A program made the position numbers and the translations under genes. From an uncultured Paracoccaceae bacterium (GTDB taxonomy: Bacteria; Pseudomonadota; Alphaproteobacteria; Rhodobacterales; Rhodobacteraceae), in the NCBI GenBank assembly GCA_937138255.1, contig CAKZOU010000037.1:1-64000 (forward strand): DNA of 64,000 nucleotides. Reading direction: 5' to 3'. Every line of letters begins with the position of its first letter. Position 1 is the stretch's first letter. Below, piece after piece: positions 55,512 through 64,000 of the stretch. The notes under the pieces are model-generated. The model was not told the DNA's origin. It saw only the letters and a program-made list of their open reading frames with translations, and did no database searches.

Positions 55512-56722
55512 TGGCACGCGCCTTCCTCATTGTGATCGACAGTGTCGGCATCGGCGGCGCGCCGGATGCCGACCAGTATTTCAACGGCGAAGTGCCCGAC
55601 GTTGGCGCGAATACGCTGGGGCATATCGTGGCGGCCTGTGCCTCGGGTGCGGCGGAAGAGGGGCGGAGCGGGCCTTTGGCGGTGGGCGCTTTGGACGCGC
55701 TCGGCCTCGGGGCTGCAATCCGGCATTCGACCGGCATTGCGACGCCGGGCCTCGATGCGGAGCCGTCCGGCGCTTGGGCCGTGGCCCGCGAAATCTCGCG
55801 CGGCAAGGATACGCCCTCGGGCCATTGGGAGCTTGCGGGCGTTCCGGTGCCGTGGGAGTGGCATACCTTCCCCGATACCCATCCCGCCTTCCCCGAGGAC
55901 ATCACCAAAGCGCTCTGCGAGGCGGCCGGAACGGAGGGGATTCTCGCCAATTGCCACGCCTCCGGCACCCAGGTCATTGCCGATTTCGGGGCCGAGCATC
56001 TGAAAACCGGTTGGCCCATCTGTTACACCTCCGCTGACAGCGTTCTGCAAATTGCAGCCCATGAATCGGCGTTCGGGCTCGAGAAATTGTTGAAAATGTG
56101 CAAGTCGGTTGCGCCGCTCCTGCACGAAATGAAGGTCGGCCGGGTGATTGCGCGGCCGTTTTTGGGGTCGGTCGAGGACGGTTTCAAGCGCACGCCCAAC
56201 CGCAAGGATTTCGCCATCGCCCCGCCCGCGCCGACGCTTTGCGATTGGCTGCACGAGGCGGGCCGCAAGGTCCATGCGGTGGGCAAGATCGGCGACATTT
56301 TCTCGATGCGCGGGATCGACGATGTGACGAAAGGGCCGGATGCAAATCTGATGCAGGATCTCTCGGCTTTGATCGATAACGCCGAGGACGGATCGCTCAC
56401 CTTCGCCAATTTTGTCGAGTTCGACAGCGAGTATGGCCACCGCCGCGATGTCTCGGGTTATGCGCGGCATCTGGAATGGTTTAACGTTGAACTATCGAAG
56501 GTCCTGCCGCGCCTGAAGGCGGACGATCTTCTCATCGTCACCGCCGATCACGGCAACGATCCGACGTGGATCGGCACCGACCACACGCGCGAACAGGTGC
56601 CGGTTCTGATCCACGGGATCGGCCCGCGCGCCATCGGCACCATCGCCTATGCCGACGTCGCGGCCAGTATCGCCGCCTATCTCGGGGTCCCATCCCAAGG
56701 CCCCGGACGGAGTTTCCTGTGA
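55511..56722 (+). CDS. deoB: Phosphopentomutase
   Basis: This 403-residue dimanganese enzyme of the alkaline phosphatase superfamily interconverts (deoxy)ribose 1- and 5-phosphates. It starts with [16 protein letters not shown] and has GHWELAG and the C-terminal ADHGNDPTW and HTREQVPVL metal motifs. It overlaps deoA by one base and add by 4 bases. Confidence 0.95.
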   Translation: MARAFLIVIDSVGIGGAPDADQYFNGEVPDVGANTLGHIVAACASGAAEEGRSGPLAVGALDALGLGAAIRHSTGIATPGLDAEPSGAWAVAREISRGKDTPSGHWELAGVPVPWEWHTFPDTHPAFPEDITKALCEAAGTEGILANCHASGTQVIADFGAEHLKTGWPICYTSADSVLQIAAHESAFGLEKLLKMCKSVAPLLHEMKVGRVIARPFLGSVEDGFKRTPNRKDFAIAPPAPTLCDWLHEAGRKVHAVGKIGDIFSMRGIDDVTKGPDANLMQDLSALIDNAEDGSLTFANFVEFDSEYGHRRDVSGYARHLEWFNVELSKVLPRLKADDLLIVTADHGNDPTWIGTDHTREQVPVLIHGIGPRAIGTIAYADVAASIAAYLGVPSQGPGRSFL

Positions 56723-57708
56723 GTTATCGCACCTTCCCCAAGCTTGAATTGCACCTTCACCTCGAAGGCGGCGCACCGCCCGCTTTCATCCGCGGCCTCG
56801 CCAAGGAAAAGGGCATAGATATCCATAAGATATTCGATGAAAACGGCGGCTATGCCTACCGCGACTTCGATCATTTCCTGCGCGTCTACGAGGCCGCCTG
56901 CACCACGTTGCAAGGCCCCGAGGATTTCCGGCGCCTCGTGCTGGCGGTCCTTGAGGAAAGCGCCTCGAACGGCGTGATCTATTCAGAAACCTTCCTCTCG
57001 CCCGATTTCTGCGGCGGCGGCGATCTCGAGGCCTGGCGAGATTATCTGGGCGCGATGACCGATGCCGCCGCTCAGGCCGAGCGGGATTTCGGCATCACGC
57101 TGAGGGGCATCATCACTTGCATCCGCCACAATGGCCCGGAGCAAGCCAAGACGGCCGCTCGCTGTGCTGCGGAAACCAAAGGCGATTTCATCACCGGGTT
57201 CGGCATGGCCGGGGCCGAGATGATGGGCCGCCCCGGCGATTTCGGCTATAGCTTTGATATGGCGCGCGAAGCCGGCCTGCGGATCACATGCCACGCGGGC
57301 GAATGGGGTGGGCCGGATATGGTCGCCGATACGATCCGCGATCTGCGCCCCGAGCGCATCGGGCACGGTATCAATGCGGCCAAGGATCTGGCGCTTGTGG
57401 ATGAGATCGCCGAACAGGGGATCGTGCTCGAGGTCTGCCCCGGCTCCAACGTCTTCCTCAATGCGGTCGAAAGCTGGGAGAAACACCCGATCCGTCTGTT
57501 GCGGGATCGCGGCGTGAAGGTGACCGTTTCGACCGACGATCCGCCCTTCTTTCATACCACCATGACCCGCGAATACGATATGCTGGCCGAGAAATACGGC
57601 TGGGACGAAACCGATTTCGCCGAACTCAACAAAACCGCGCTCGAGGCCGCCTTCTGCGATGCGGCCACCCGCGAGCGCATCGCCAAGAAACTGGAGGCTG
57701 CCCAATGA
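56719..57708 (+). CDS. add: Adenosine deaminase
   Basis: This 329-residue zinc hydrolase deaminates adenosine and deoxyadenosine. Motifs are [10 protein letters not shown] (zinc histidines), [19 protein letters not shown] and [11 protein letters not shown]. The start is GTG 56719, overlapping the deoB stop. A longer frame to 56566 lies within deoB and is not real. Some members of this group act on adenine rather than adenosine, but the operon favours adenosine. Confidence 0.9.
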   Translation: MSYRTFPKLELHLHLEGGAPPAFIRGLAKEKGIDIHKIFDENGGYAYRDFDHFLRVYEAACTTLQGPEDFRRLVLAVLEESASNGVIYSETFLSPDFCGGGDLEAWRDYLGAMTDAAAQAERDFGITLRGIITCIRHNGPEQAKTAARCAAETKGDFITGFGMAGAEMMGRPGDFGYSFDMAREAGLRITCHAGEWGGPDMVADTIRDLRPERIGHGINAAKDLALVDEIAEQGIVLEVCPGSNVFLNAVESWEKHPIRLLRDRGVKVTVSTDDPPFFHTTMTREYDMLAEKYGWDETDFAELNKTALEAAFCDAATRERIAKKLEAAQ

Positions 57709-58340
57709 CCGACCAACATCTGACCGTCGTCGATCACCCGTTGGTTCAGCACAAGCTGACCCTGATGCGCGAGCACGACACCTCGACCGCCTCCTTCCGC
57801 CAGCTTCTGCGCGAGATCAGCCTGCTTCTGGCCTATGAGGTCACGCGCGAGTTGCCGATGACCACCAAGCGCATCGAGACGCCGCTTTGCGAGATGGACG
57901 CGCCGGTGATCGAGGGCAAGAAGCTCGCGCTCATCTCGATCCTGCGGGCGGGCAATGGGCTTCTTGACGGAATTCTCGAGCTGATCCCGGCCGCGCGGGT
58001 GGGCTTTGTCGGGCTCTATCGCGACCCCGAGACGCTTCAGCCGGTGCAATATTACTTCAAGGTTCCGACCCAGCTTGAAGACCGTGTGACCATCGTTGTT
58101 GACCCGATGCTGGCGACCGGCAATTCCTCGGCGGCGGCGATTGACCTTCTGAAGGAGGCAGGGGCGAAAAACATCCGGTTCCTCTGCCTTCTGGCGGCGC
58201 CCGAGGGCGTGCAGCGGATGAAAGAAGCCCATCCCGATGTGCCGATCGTCACAGCGGCAGTAGACAGCCATCTGAATGACCATGGATATATTGTCCCCGG
58301 CCTAGGGGATGCGGGCGACCGTATGTTCGGCACAAAATAG
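57705..58340 (+). CDS. upp: Uracil phosphoribosyltransferase
   Basis: This 211-residue enzyme makes UMP from uracil and PRPP. The PRPP-binding motif is [15 protein letters not shown]. The N-terminal [18 protein letters not shown] and the C-terminal [11 protein letters not shown] are typical. It overlaps add by 4 bp and ends the salvage operon. Confidence 0.97.
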   Translation: MTDQHLTVVDHPLVQHKLTLMREHDTSTASFRQLLREISLLLAYEVTRELPMTTKRIETPLCEMDAPVIEGKKLALISILRAGNGLLDGILELIPAARVGFVGLYRDPETLQPVQYYFKVPTQLEDRVTIVVDPMLATGNSSAAAIDLLKEAGAKNIRFLCLLAAPEGVQRMKEAHPDVPIVTAAVDSHLNDHGYIVPGLGDAGDRMFGTK

Positions 58341-58407
58341 AGGAACAATTCCTTTACTCGCAGGCAATTGTCCGGCAGAATCACCCCAATTTCTCTGGGG
58401 GATGAGC

Positions 58408-59226
58408 ATGTCGCGCACGCATCTGAAAGCTTTGGCCGCGGCTTTCGTTGTCGCGAGTGGCCAGATTGCGTCGGGACAGACGAGCTATTCCTTCTTTCCC
58501 GCCGAAGAGCCTCCGCAGAACTTTGACGGCGTTCAGTATGTCGACAGCCTCGGCTGCGTCTTCGTTCGGGCGGGAATCGGCGGCGTGGTGACATGGGTGC
58601 CACGTCTCACGCGGGATCGCGAGCAGCTGTGCGGGTATGAGCCAACCTTTGCCGTTGGCGCGATGCCGGCGCCAAGTCGGGCACCGGCGCCCGCACCGAC
58701 GTTGACCTGGGCTGCATTATGCGAAGGCAAATCCGGGCCGCAGCCGGGCTATGTAGATCAACGGACCGGCGAGGTCGTCGATTGTGGTGGCGCCGTCCAG
58801 CCCGCCACCGCGGGGCTCGCGTATGGTGCACCATTCTCGAATCCTCTCCCCGTGACCGAGCCGGCAGCACCGCCGCCGGGCTATGTGGCCGTTTGGAAAG
58901 ATGGACGCCTCAACCCGCAAAGAGGCTATGCCGCCAAGGCGGCGCCTCCGGTCATTCAGGTCTCGACCAAGACCACGCCAGTTGCCGCGCCCGAGGCGGC
59001 GGGCGGCTCGCATATTCAAGTGGCGAGTTTTGGCGTCGCCGCCAATGCCGCGCGGGTCGTGGCCAGCCTTGGGGCCTCTGGCCTGCCGGTTCAGACCCAG
59101 ACTGTCACTCGTGGCGGAACGGTCTTGACGCTTGTTCTTGTGGGGCCATTGCAGGGCGGGGCATTGAACAAAGCACTTGCGACAGTGCGCACGGGCGGCT
59201 TTGCCGATGCGTTCGTGCGTGGCTAG
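58408..59226 (+). CDS. Secreted SPOR-domain protein
   Basis: This 272-residue protein has a signal peptide (about 1-23) and a proline/alanine-rich middle. A C-terminal SPOR domain (about 203-272, SHIQVASFGVAANAARV) binds peptidoglycan stripped of stem peptides at division sites. Cysteines in LGCVFVRAG and QLCGYEP may form a disulfide. I chose ATG 58408 for a workable spacing from GGGG; ATG 58402 is an alternative. A role in division or envelope maintenance is inferred from the domain. Confidence 0.8.
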   Translation: MSRTHLKALAAAFVVASGQIASGQTSYSFFPAEEPPQNFDGVQYVDSLGCVFVRAGIGGVVTWVPRLTRDREQLCGYEPTFAVGAMPAPSRAPAPAPTLTWAALCEGKSGPQPGYVDQRTGEVVDCGGAVQPATAGLAYGAPFSNPLPVTEPAAPPPGYVAVWKDGRLNPQRGYAAKAAPPVIQVSTKTTPVAAPEAAGGSHIQVASFGVAANAARVVASLGASGLPVQTQTVTRGGTVLTLVLVGPLQGGALNKALATVRTGGFADAFVRG

Positions 59227-59229
59227 CGC

Positions 59230-60243
59230 CTAGCCGCCACAGATCCCCTGTAGCGCGACCCAATCACCGTCATTGAGCAACACGGCGGGCAGTTTGCCCT
59301 GCATCGGGTCGCTGTCGATGAGGCTTTGGGTGCTCTCGCCCGTCGGATCAATGGCCATCGCAAGAGGGATGCTCGAGATCCCGACCGCGCCAAGAAGGTT
59401 GAGGGTGACGTCCCCCGAAGCAAGCGCTGTGGGGGTCGAGACAAGGTCTTCGGCATAAGCGCGCAGGGCCTTCTGCGGCAAGCTGCCCGAGGTCACCAGT
59501 TTCAGGGTGGCCAATAGGCCCGCGTGATGCAGAAGATCGCTCAAGGGATCAGCTATCGCTGCATTGGCCGACAGGGCGTATCCCGCGACAACGGCCGGGT
59601 CCTCGTAGTCCTCGACCAGCCGGCGGTTGATCAACAGGATGCGCCCGGGAAGAACCGCTATCTCGGGGATGCTATCGGGGACCACAACCAGCCGCGGCGG
59701 TGTGGGGCCGGAGAAGATCCGCGCCGCGAGTTTGTCCAGTGCCGCAAGGCCCAGAGTATCTCGGCACGTCGCGCCGGACAGGTGCTGGACCTCTTTCGCA
59801 AGGCTTTGCCCGATCTCGGCGCGTTGGGCGGGAGGCACAACGCTCAGCGTCTGGCGGGTGAGCGCGCCGGGAAGCCAGACAAATATCACGAAGAGAAGTG
59901 CGGCGGTCAGTGCCGTGACGCCCATCACCCGAAGGCGGCCCGGCTTCGGGCGGCGACGGGCGATGGATTTGCGGATCTTCTCGATCGCCTCGATCATCAC
60001 CTGATCGTCGATCTCGAGCGTTTCGGCAGCATCCGGCCCCGGCAGAAAGACCGCGGGCCGCTCGTCCGGATTGCTCCGGTTGATGGCGGCCAAGGACCAA
60101 TGGGTGAGCGGGCGCATGGCATTGTCAGAGATGACCAGCGTGGCATCGCCAAAGGTCAGCACAACCTCGCGCCGCTGCTCTTGTGGCGCAGGACGCCACA
60201 GGCCCGTGGCCTCAAGCCGGTCGTATTGCTTCAATGCTGTCAT
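59230..60243 (-). CDS. Membrane protein with possible degenerate M48-like domain
   Basis: This 337-residue protein has a cytoplasmic N-terminal region (about 1-105) and one membrane segment (VMGVTALTAALLFVIFVWLPG). A C-terminal extracytoplasmic domain follows. The pattern LPGRILLINRRLVEDYEDPAVVAGYAL resembles the region where M48-type peptidases carry their zinc HExxH helix, but no HExxH is present, so it would be catalytically inactive. This fold reading is tentative. It is convergent with the SPOR gene; their stops are 3 bp apart. Confidence 0.7.
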   Translation of the reverse strand: MTALKQYDRLEATGLWRPAPQEQRREVVLTFGDATLVISDNAMRPLTHWSLAAINRSNPDERPAVFLPGPDAAETLEIDDQVMIEAIEKIRKSIARRRPKPGRLRVMGVTALTAALLFVIFVWLPGALTRQTLSVVPPAQRAEIGQSLAKEVQHLSGATCRDTLGLAALDKLAARIFSGPTPPRLVVVPDSIPEIAVLPGRILLINRRLVEDYEDPAVVAGYALSANAAIADPLSDLLHHAGLLATLKLVTSGSLPQKALRAYAEDLVSTPTALASGDVTLNLLGAVGISSIPLAMAIDPTGESTQSLIDSDPMQGKLPAVLLNDGDWVALQGICGG

Positions 60244-60308
60244 GTGCCTGCTCGTCTTTCAGGCATGATAGCTTGGGCCGCGAGGTTTGGGTAGGGCGCT
60301 TGGGCGCC

Positions 60309-61940
60309 CTAGCCGGGGATAACCTTGAACTGGGCGCGCAGCTCGAACTTCTGGATCTTGCCGGTCGAGGTCTTGGGCAGCTCCTGAAAAACCACCCTCT
60401 TGGGCGTCTTGAAGCCCGCAAGCCGCGCGCGGCAATGGGCGATCAGATCGGCTTCGGTCAGCGAGGCGCCTTCTTTCAGTTCGACAAAGGCGCAAGGCAC
60501 TTCGCCCCATTTCTCGTCGGGCATGGCGACCACGGCGCAGAGGCTCACCGCCGCGTGGTGCATGATCGCGCCCTCCACCTCGACCGAGGAGATATTTTCG
60601 CCGCCCGAAATGATGATGTCTTTCGCGCGGTCGGCGATCTTGATGTAGCCGTCGGGATGCTGGAACGCGATGTCGCCCGAATGGAAATAGCCGCCCTCGA
60701 AGGCCTCAGCCGTGGCCTTGGGGTTCTTGAGATATCCCTTCATGACCGAGTTGCCACGGATCATGATCTCGCCCAGCGAGGCGCCATCCATCGGCACTTG
60801 GCTCATCTGCGGATCGAGGACGGTGATATCCTCCATCATCGGCATCAGAACGCCGGTGCGGGCCTTGATGGCATAGCGATCCTCATCGGGCAGGGCGTCC
60901 CACTCGTCATGCCAGAGGCATTCGGTGACATGGCCGTAGGTCTCGGTCAGGCCATAGACTTGGGTGACGTTGAAGCCCAAGGGCTCGATGGCTTTGAGCG
61001 TCGCGGCGGGCGGCGGTGCGCCGGCGGTAAACACCTCGACCACATGACCGAACGCGCGCCGGTCCTCGGCCTTGGCGTTGACGATCATGTTGAGAACGAT
61101 GGGCGCGCCGCCGAAATGGGTTACGCCATCGTCGGCGATGGCGTTGTAGACGTTCTTGGCGGTCACATCGCGGCAGCAGACGAGCGTGCCGCCCAGAAGC
61201 GGCAGCATCCAGGTGTGGTTCCAGCCGTTGCAGTGGAAAAGCGGCACGATGGCAAGGTAGCGCGGATAGAGCGTCATCTGCCACGAGACGGGCGTGCCCA
61301 TGGTCATCAGATACGCGCCGCGGTGGTGATAGACGACACCCTTGGGGCGGCCGGTGGTGCCGGAGGTATAGTTGAGCGCGAGGCTCTCCCATTCGTCCTG
61401 CGGCATGAACCACGCGAAATCGGGGTCGCCCGTAGCGAGGAAATCCTCGTAGAGGGTCGCGGTGCCGGTGGGCGCGAAATTCGAGGCCGGGTCGTGGGCT
61501 TCGATGATCAGGGGCGCGGGGCCTTCCATCTTGGCGATGGCGGCGCGGGCGAGCGGCATGAACTGGCTGTCGACGATCACCGCCTTGGCGGCGCCGTGAT
61601 CGAAGATATAGCCGACCGTATCATCCTCAAGCCGGGTGTTGATCGTGTTGAGCACGGCACCGCAGGCCGGAATGCCGAAACTCGCCTCGGCCTGAGCGGG
61701 AATGTTGGGGATGAGCGTCGCCACCACATCGCCCGCCTTGATCCCGGCCTTGGCGAGTGCGGAGGCAAGGCGGCTCACGCGGGCGTGGTATTCGGCATAG
61801 GTCTTGCGGAAGGTTCCATAGACCACCGCCTCATGGTTGGGGAAAAGTTGCTTGGCGCGGTTCAAATGGCTCAGCGGTGTGAGCGGCACGAAATTTGCCG
61901 CACATTTCTCAAGCCCGGTTTCATCCTGCATCCAACCCAT
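60309..61940 (-). CDS. AMP-forming acyl-CoA synthetase
   Basis: This 543-residue ligase has the P-loop ALNYTSGTTGRPKGVVYHH and the motif YGLTETYGHVTE. The GYFHSGDIAFQHPDGY and C-terminal PKTSTGKIQKFELR motifs are intact. It belongs to the medium-chain FadD-like group that includes DmdB, the methylmercaptopropionate-CoA ligase of marine relatives, but the substrate cannot be set from sequence. I chose ATG 61940, with GGAGGA upstream; a longer frame to 61982 has no ribosome site. Confidence 0.87.
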   Translation of the reverse strand: MGWMQDETGLEKCAANFVPLTPLSHLNRAKQLFPNHEAVVYGTFRKTYAEYHARVSRLASALAKAGIKAGDVVATLIPNIPAQAEASFGIPACGAVLNTINTRLEDDTVGYIFDHGAAKAVIVDSQFMPLARAAIAKMEGPAPLIIEAHDPASNFAPTGTATLYEDFLATGDPDFAWFMPQDEWESLALNYTSGTTGRPKGVVYHHRGAYLMTMGTPVSWQMTLYPRYLAIVPLFHCNGWNHTWMLPLLGGTLVCCRDVTAKNVYNAIADDGVTHFGGAPIVLNMIVNAKAEDRRAFGHVVEVFTAGAPPPAATLKAIEPLGFNVTQVYGLTETYGHVTECLWHDEWDALPDEDRYAIKARTGVLMPMMEDITVLDPQMSQVPMDGASLGEIMIRGNSVMKGYLKNPKATAEAFEGGYFHSGDIAFQHPDGYIKIADRAKDIIISGGENISSVEVEGAIMHHAAVSLCAVVAMPDEKWGEVPCAFVELKEGASLTEADLIAHCRARLAGFKTPKRVVFQELPKTSTGKIQKFELRAQFKVIPG

Positions 61941-62039
61941 GGTGTCCTCCCGAAACTTCCCTGTAATGTCGCTTTGGGGCAAGCCTTGGCCCCCGTCGCC
62001 AACCTATCTGATAACAAGCAAATTCATCGGGCAAATAAA

Positions 62040-62981
62040 ATGCAGTCTCAGACCAACCGTAACCTGATTGCGGCATCCCTCGTGGTTTCCGCGATGGCGC
62101 TCTTCGGTTTGATCGACAATTTCATTCGTCTTGCTGCTGAAACAGGCGGGCTTTGGCAATTCCATTTCTTGCGGTCAATTCTTGCGCTGGCTTGTATCTG
62201 GGCGATTGCTGTCTGGCGAGGCATCGCGCTGCGGCCAAAAAGCACGGGACGGGTGCTGTTGCGCTCGGCTCTCACCTCGATCGCCATGGTGATCTATTTC
62301 GGCTGCTTGGGCTTCATGCCCATCGCGCAAGTCGTGGCGGGGCTTTTCACCGCGCCGATCTTTGTCGTGGTGTTTTCGGTCCTGTTCTTTGGCGAAAAGG
62401 TCGGGCCCCGGCGCACCATCGCCGTTCTGATCGGCTTTGCCGGCGCGATCCTTGCGATCCGGCCCGAGGCCTCGGCCTTCACGATCTGGACGATCCTGCC
62501 GGTTCTTGCGGGCGCGATCTATGCCATGGGCAATATCGCCACCCGCCGCTGGTGCGAGGGCGAGGGGACATTCACCCTTTTGGGAGGCTTCTTCCTCACG
62601 ATGACAGTCTGGGGATTTCTCGGCGTCAGTTTTCTCGCGATCCATCCCTTGCCGGTGCCAGAAGGGGGCGACGGGTTCATCACCCGTGGCTGGTCGCCGC
62701 TGGAGGGGATCTTCCTTGTGATGATCATTGTGCAGGGGATCGGCTCGGTTCTGGGCGTCGGCCTGACGATCCGCGCCTATCAGCTGGCCGAGGCGGCCTT
62801 CGTCGCTGTCTTCGAGAATATGCTTCTGGTCTTCGCGACCCTCTGGGCGATCATCCTCTGGGGCGAATGGCCGGATGGCCTCGGCCTTCTCGGCCTTTTC
62901 CTGATCCTTGTGGCGGGAGTGACCATCGCGCTCCGCTCCGATGCGCCGCCGCCCGAACAGGCCGCCGGGGTGGCCGAATGA
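62040..62981 (+). CDS. DMT-family (EamA) transporter
   Basis: This 313-residue inner-membrane protein has about ten membrane segments in two EamA repeats, typical of drug/metabolite exporters. Examples are SALTSIAMVIYFGCLGFMPI and AYQLAEAAFVAVFENMLLV. I chose ATG 62040; the upstream frame only runs antisense to the acyl-CoA synthetase gene. Its stop overlaps the start of the sulfotransferase gene (ATGA). The substrate is unknown. Confidence 0.88.
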   Translation: MQSQTNRNLIAASLVVSAMALFGLIDNFIRLAAETGGLWQFHFLRSILALACIWAIAVWRGIALRPKSTGRVLLRSALTSIAMVIYFGCLGFMPIAQVVAGLFTAPIFVVVFSVLFFGEKVGPRRTIAVLIGFAGAILAIRPEASAFTIWTILPVLAGAIYAMGNIATRRWCEGEGTFTLLGGFFLTMTVWGFLGVSFLAIHPLPVPEGGDGFITRGWSPLEGIFLVMIIVQGIGSVLGVGLTIRAYQLAEAAFVAVFENMLLVFATLWAIILWGEWPDGLGLLGLFLILVAGVTIALRSDAPPPEQAAGVAE

Positions 62982-63640
62982 TCCTTTCACGCGGGCGCCG
63001 CTTTATCTTCGTTCATATCCCGAAAACCGGGGGGACGGCGATGGCGCTGGCGCTCGAGGGGCGGGCGAAGGCCGACGATATTCTCATCGGCGATACGCCC
63101 AAGGCGGTGAAGCGACGCGGGCGGCTCAAGGGCGTGCAGGCCGAAGGGCGGCTTTGGAAGCATTCGACGCTCGCGGATATCGAAGGGCTCGTGGCCCGTG
63201 AGGAGATGGACGATTTCCTGATCTTCACCCTCGTCCGTAATCCGTGGGACCGGATGGTGAGCTATTACCACTGGCTCAAGGAGCAGGGCTTTGATCACCC
63301 TGCCGTGGCGCTGGCGCGCGATCTGGGTTTCGCCGATTTCCTGCGTCATCCCGAGACGGCCGCAACCGTCAAAGCCAATCCCTATGGCAGCTATCTGCGC
63401 GACGGGTCTGGGCGCGAAAGGGCTGGGCATTTCGTGCGGATCGAGCATTTCGACGAGGATTTCGCCCCCATCGCGGCGCATCTGGGGTTCAGCGTGACAC
63501 TTGAGCGTGTTAACCAAAGCGACCGCGAGCGCGACTGGCGCGGCTACTATGACGCGGCGCTTGCTGCCCATGTGGCAGACCTCTGCGCCGAGGATATCGC
63601 GCGGTTTGGCTATGGTTTCGAGGAGGTCGCGCATGGTTGA
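62978..63640 (+). CDS. Sulfotransferase-family protein
   Basis: This 220-residue protein has the PAPS 5'-phosphosulfate loop FVHIPKTGGTAMA near residue 12 and the 3'-phosphate motif LVRNPWDRMVSYY near 85. It belongs to the small sulfotransferase group found near exporter or polysaccharide genes. It overlaps the DMT transporter by 4 bp and the following gene by 8 bp, indicating one operon. The acceptor molecule is unknown. Confidence 0.83.
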   Translation: MILSRGRRFIFVHIPKTGGTAMALALEGRAKADDILIGDTPKAVKRRGRLKGVQAEGRLWKHSTLADIEGLVAREEMDDFLIFTLVRNPWDRMVSYYHWLKEQGFDHPAVALARDLGFADFLRHPETAATVKANPYGSYLRDGSGRERAGHFVRIEHFDEDFAPIAAHLGFSVTLERVNQSDRERDWRGYYDAALAAHVADLCAEDIARFGYGFEEVAHG

Positions 63641-64000
63641 ACGCAAGATGATCACCGATCCGGATGAGTTCTTCAAGCTCGGCTGCGGCCGCTGCGACCG
63701 CTATGCGACACCCGAATGCACCACGCGCACATGGCTTGAGGGCATCCTCGATCTGCGCCGCATCTGCCTCGATCTGGGCCTCGAAGAGGTCGCCAAATGG
63801 GGCCACCCGACCTATATGCACGCGGGCCGCAACATCGCGATCATGGGGACATTCAAGGAAAACTATCGCCTGACCTTCATGAACGCCGCGCTGATGAAGG
63901 ATCCCGAGGGCGTTTTGCAGCGTCAGGGCGAAAACACGCGCAACCCCGACATGATCTTCTTCACCTCAAACGCGCAGGTGAAGGAGATGGAGCCGATCAT
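63633..64000 (+). CDS. YdeI/DUF1801-like protein, truncated at the window edge
   Basis: The visible 122 residues start MVERKMITDPDEFFKLG and include EEVAKWGHPTYMHAGRNIAIMGTFKENYRLTF, split here into KWGHPTYMHAGRN and FKENYRLTF. These resemble YdeI/DUF1801 proteins, small domains of unclear role sometimes called iron chaperones. The gene runs off the window end, so its length is unknown. It overlaps the sulfotransferase gene by 8 bp. Confidence 0.7.
   Translation, partial: MVERKMITDPDEFFKLGCGRCDRYATPECTTRTWLEGILDLRRICLDLGLEEVAKWGHPTYMHAGRNIAIMGTFKENYRLTFMNAALMKDPEGVLQRQGENTRNPDMIFFTSNAQVKEMEPI

Noticed and set aside
60183-62039. Plus-strand 5' extension of the DMT transporter frame
   Set aside because: It runs antisense to the acyl-CoA synthetase and has none of the transporter's hydrophobic pattern before 62040.

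Overview
The window is high-GC alphaproteobacterial DNA, most like the Rhodobacteraceae/Paracoccaceae. This rests on the C4-type 5-aminolevulinate synthase, a thiosulfate-oxidising sox locus with soxCD, polyamine-type ABC importers, a glycine-riboswitch gcv operon and a PrpE/MaeB pair. Coding density is high and neighbouring genes often overlap by 4 bp. I saw no rRNA, tRNA, CRISPR array or insertion sequence. The species cannot be named from the sequence alone.

Layout. 0.2-7.8 kb: a LysR regulator and a spermidine/putrescine-type ABC importer with a PatD-like aldehyde dehydrogenase and an M19 dipeptidase. 7.8-20.4 kb: a sox locus (soxT-R-S on minus; soxV-W-X-Y-Z-A-B-C-D on plus), then a DUF302 gene, hemA and a convergent Tat-exported metallo-hydrolase. 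20.4-25.3 kb: a tandem glycine riboswitch and gcvT-gcvH-gcvP. 25.3-39 kb: a catabolic island with a second polyamine-type importer whose two permeases are both unusually extended, an EutA-like protein, an M24 peptidase, a diaminopropionate-lyase-like PLP enzyme, an AsnC regulator, a class III aminotransferase, a DoeA-type ectoine hydrolase, an ArgE-type deacetylase and a DUF1989 protein. 39-45 kb: lepA, an AT-rich FRG-domain gene that looks acquired, a Phd/YefM-type antitoxin without a visible toxin, and several uncharacterised genes. 45-52.5 kb: glyA, NAD kinase, prpE and maeB. 52.6-58.3 kb: a VOC-cupin protein and a nucleoside salvage operon (cdd-deoA-deoB-add-upp). 58.4-64 kb: a SPOR protein, a membrane protein, an acyl-CoA synthetase, a DMT transporter, a sulfotransferase and a truncated gene at the window edge.

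How the genes work together. The sox products oxidise thiosulfate in the periplasm. SoxS, SoxV and SoxW supply thiol redox control, SoxT probably moves sulfur compounds, and the SoxR repressor has the two-cysteine spacing of persulfide sensors such as SqrR. ATTC-N8-GAAT palindromes lie upstream of soxX and soxB, with a near match between soxS and soxV. hemA sits downstream of soxD with an FNR-like box before its operon, which may link haem supply to c-type cytochrome demand and to oxygen. The 25-39 kb island reads as uptake and breakdown of ectoine or a related acylated diamino acid. Some of its enzymes differ from the textbook doe/eut sets, and it is the best candidate here for a poorly described system.
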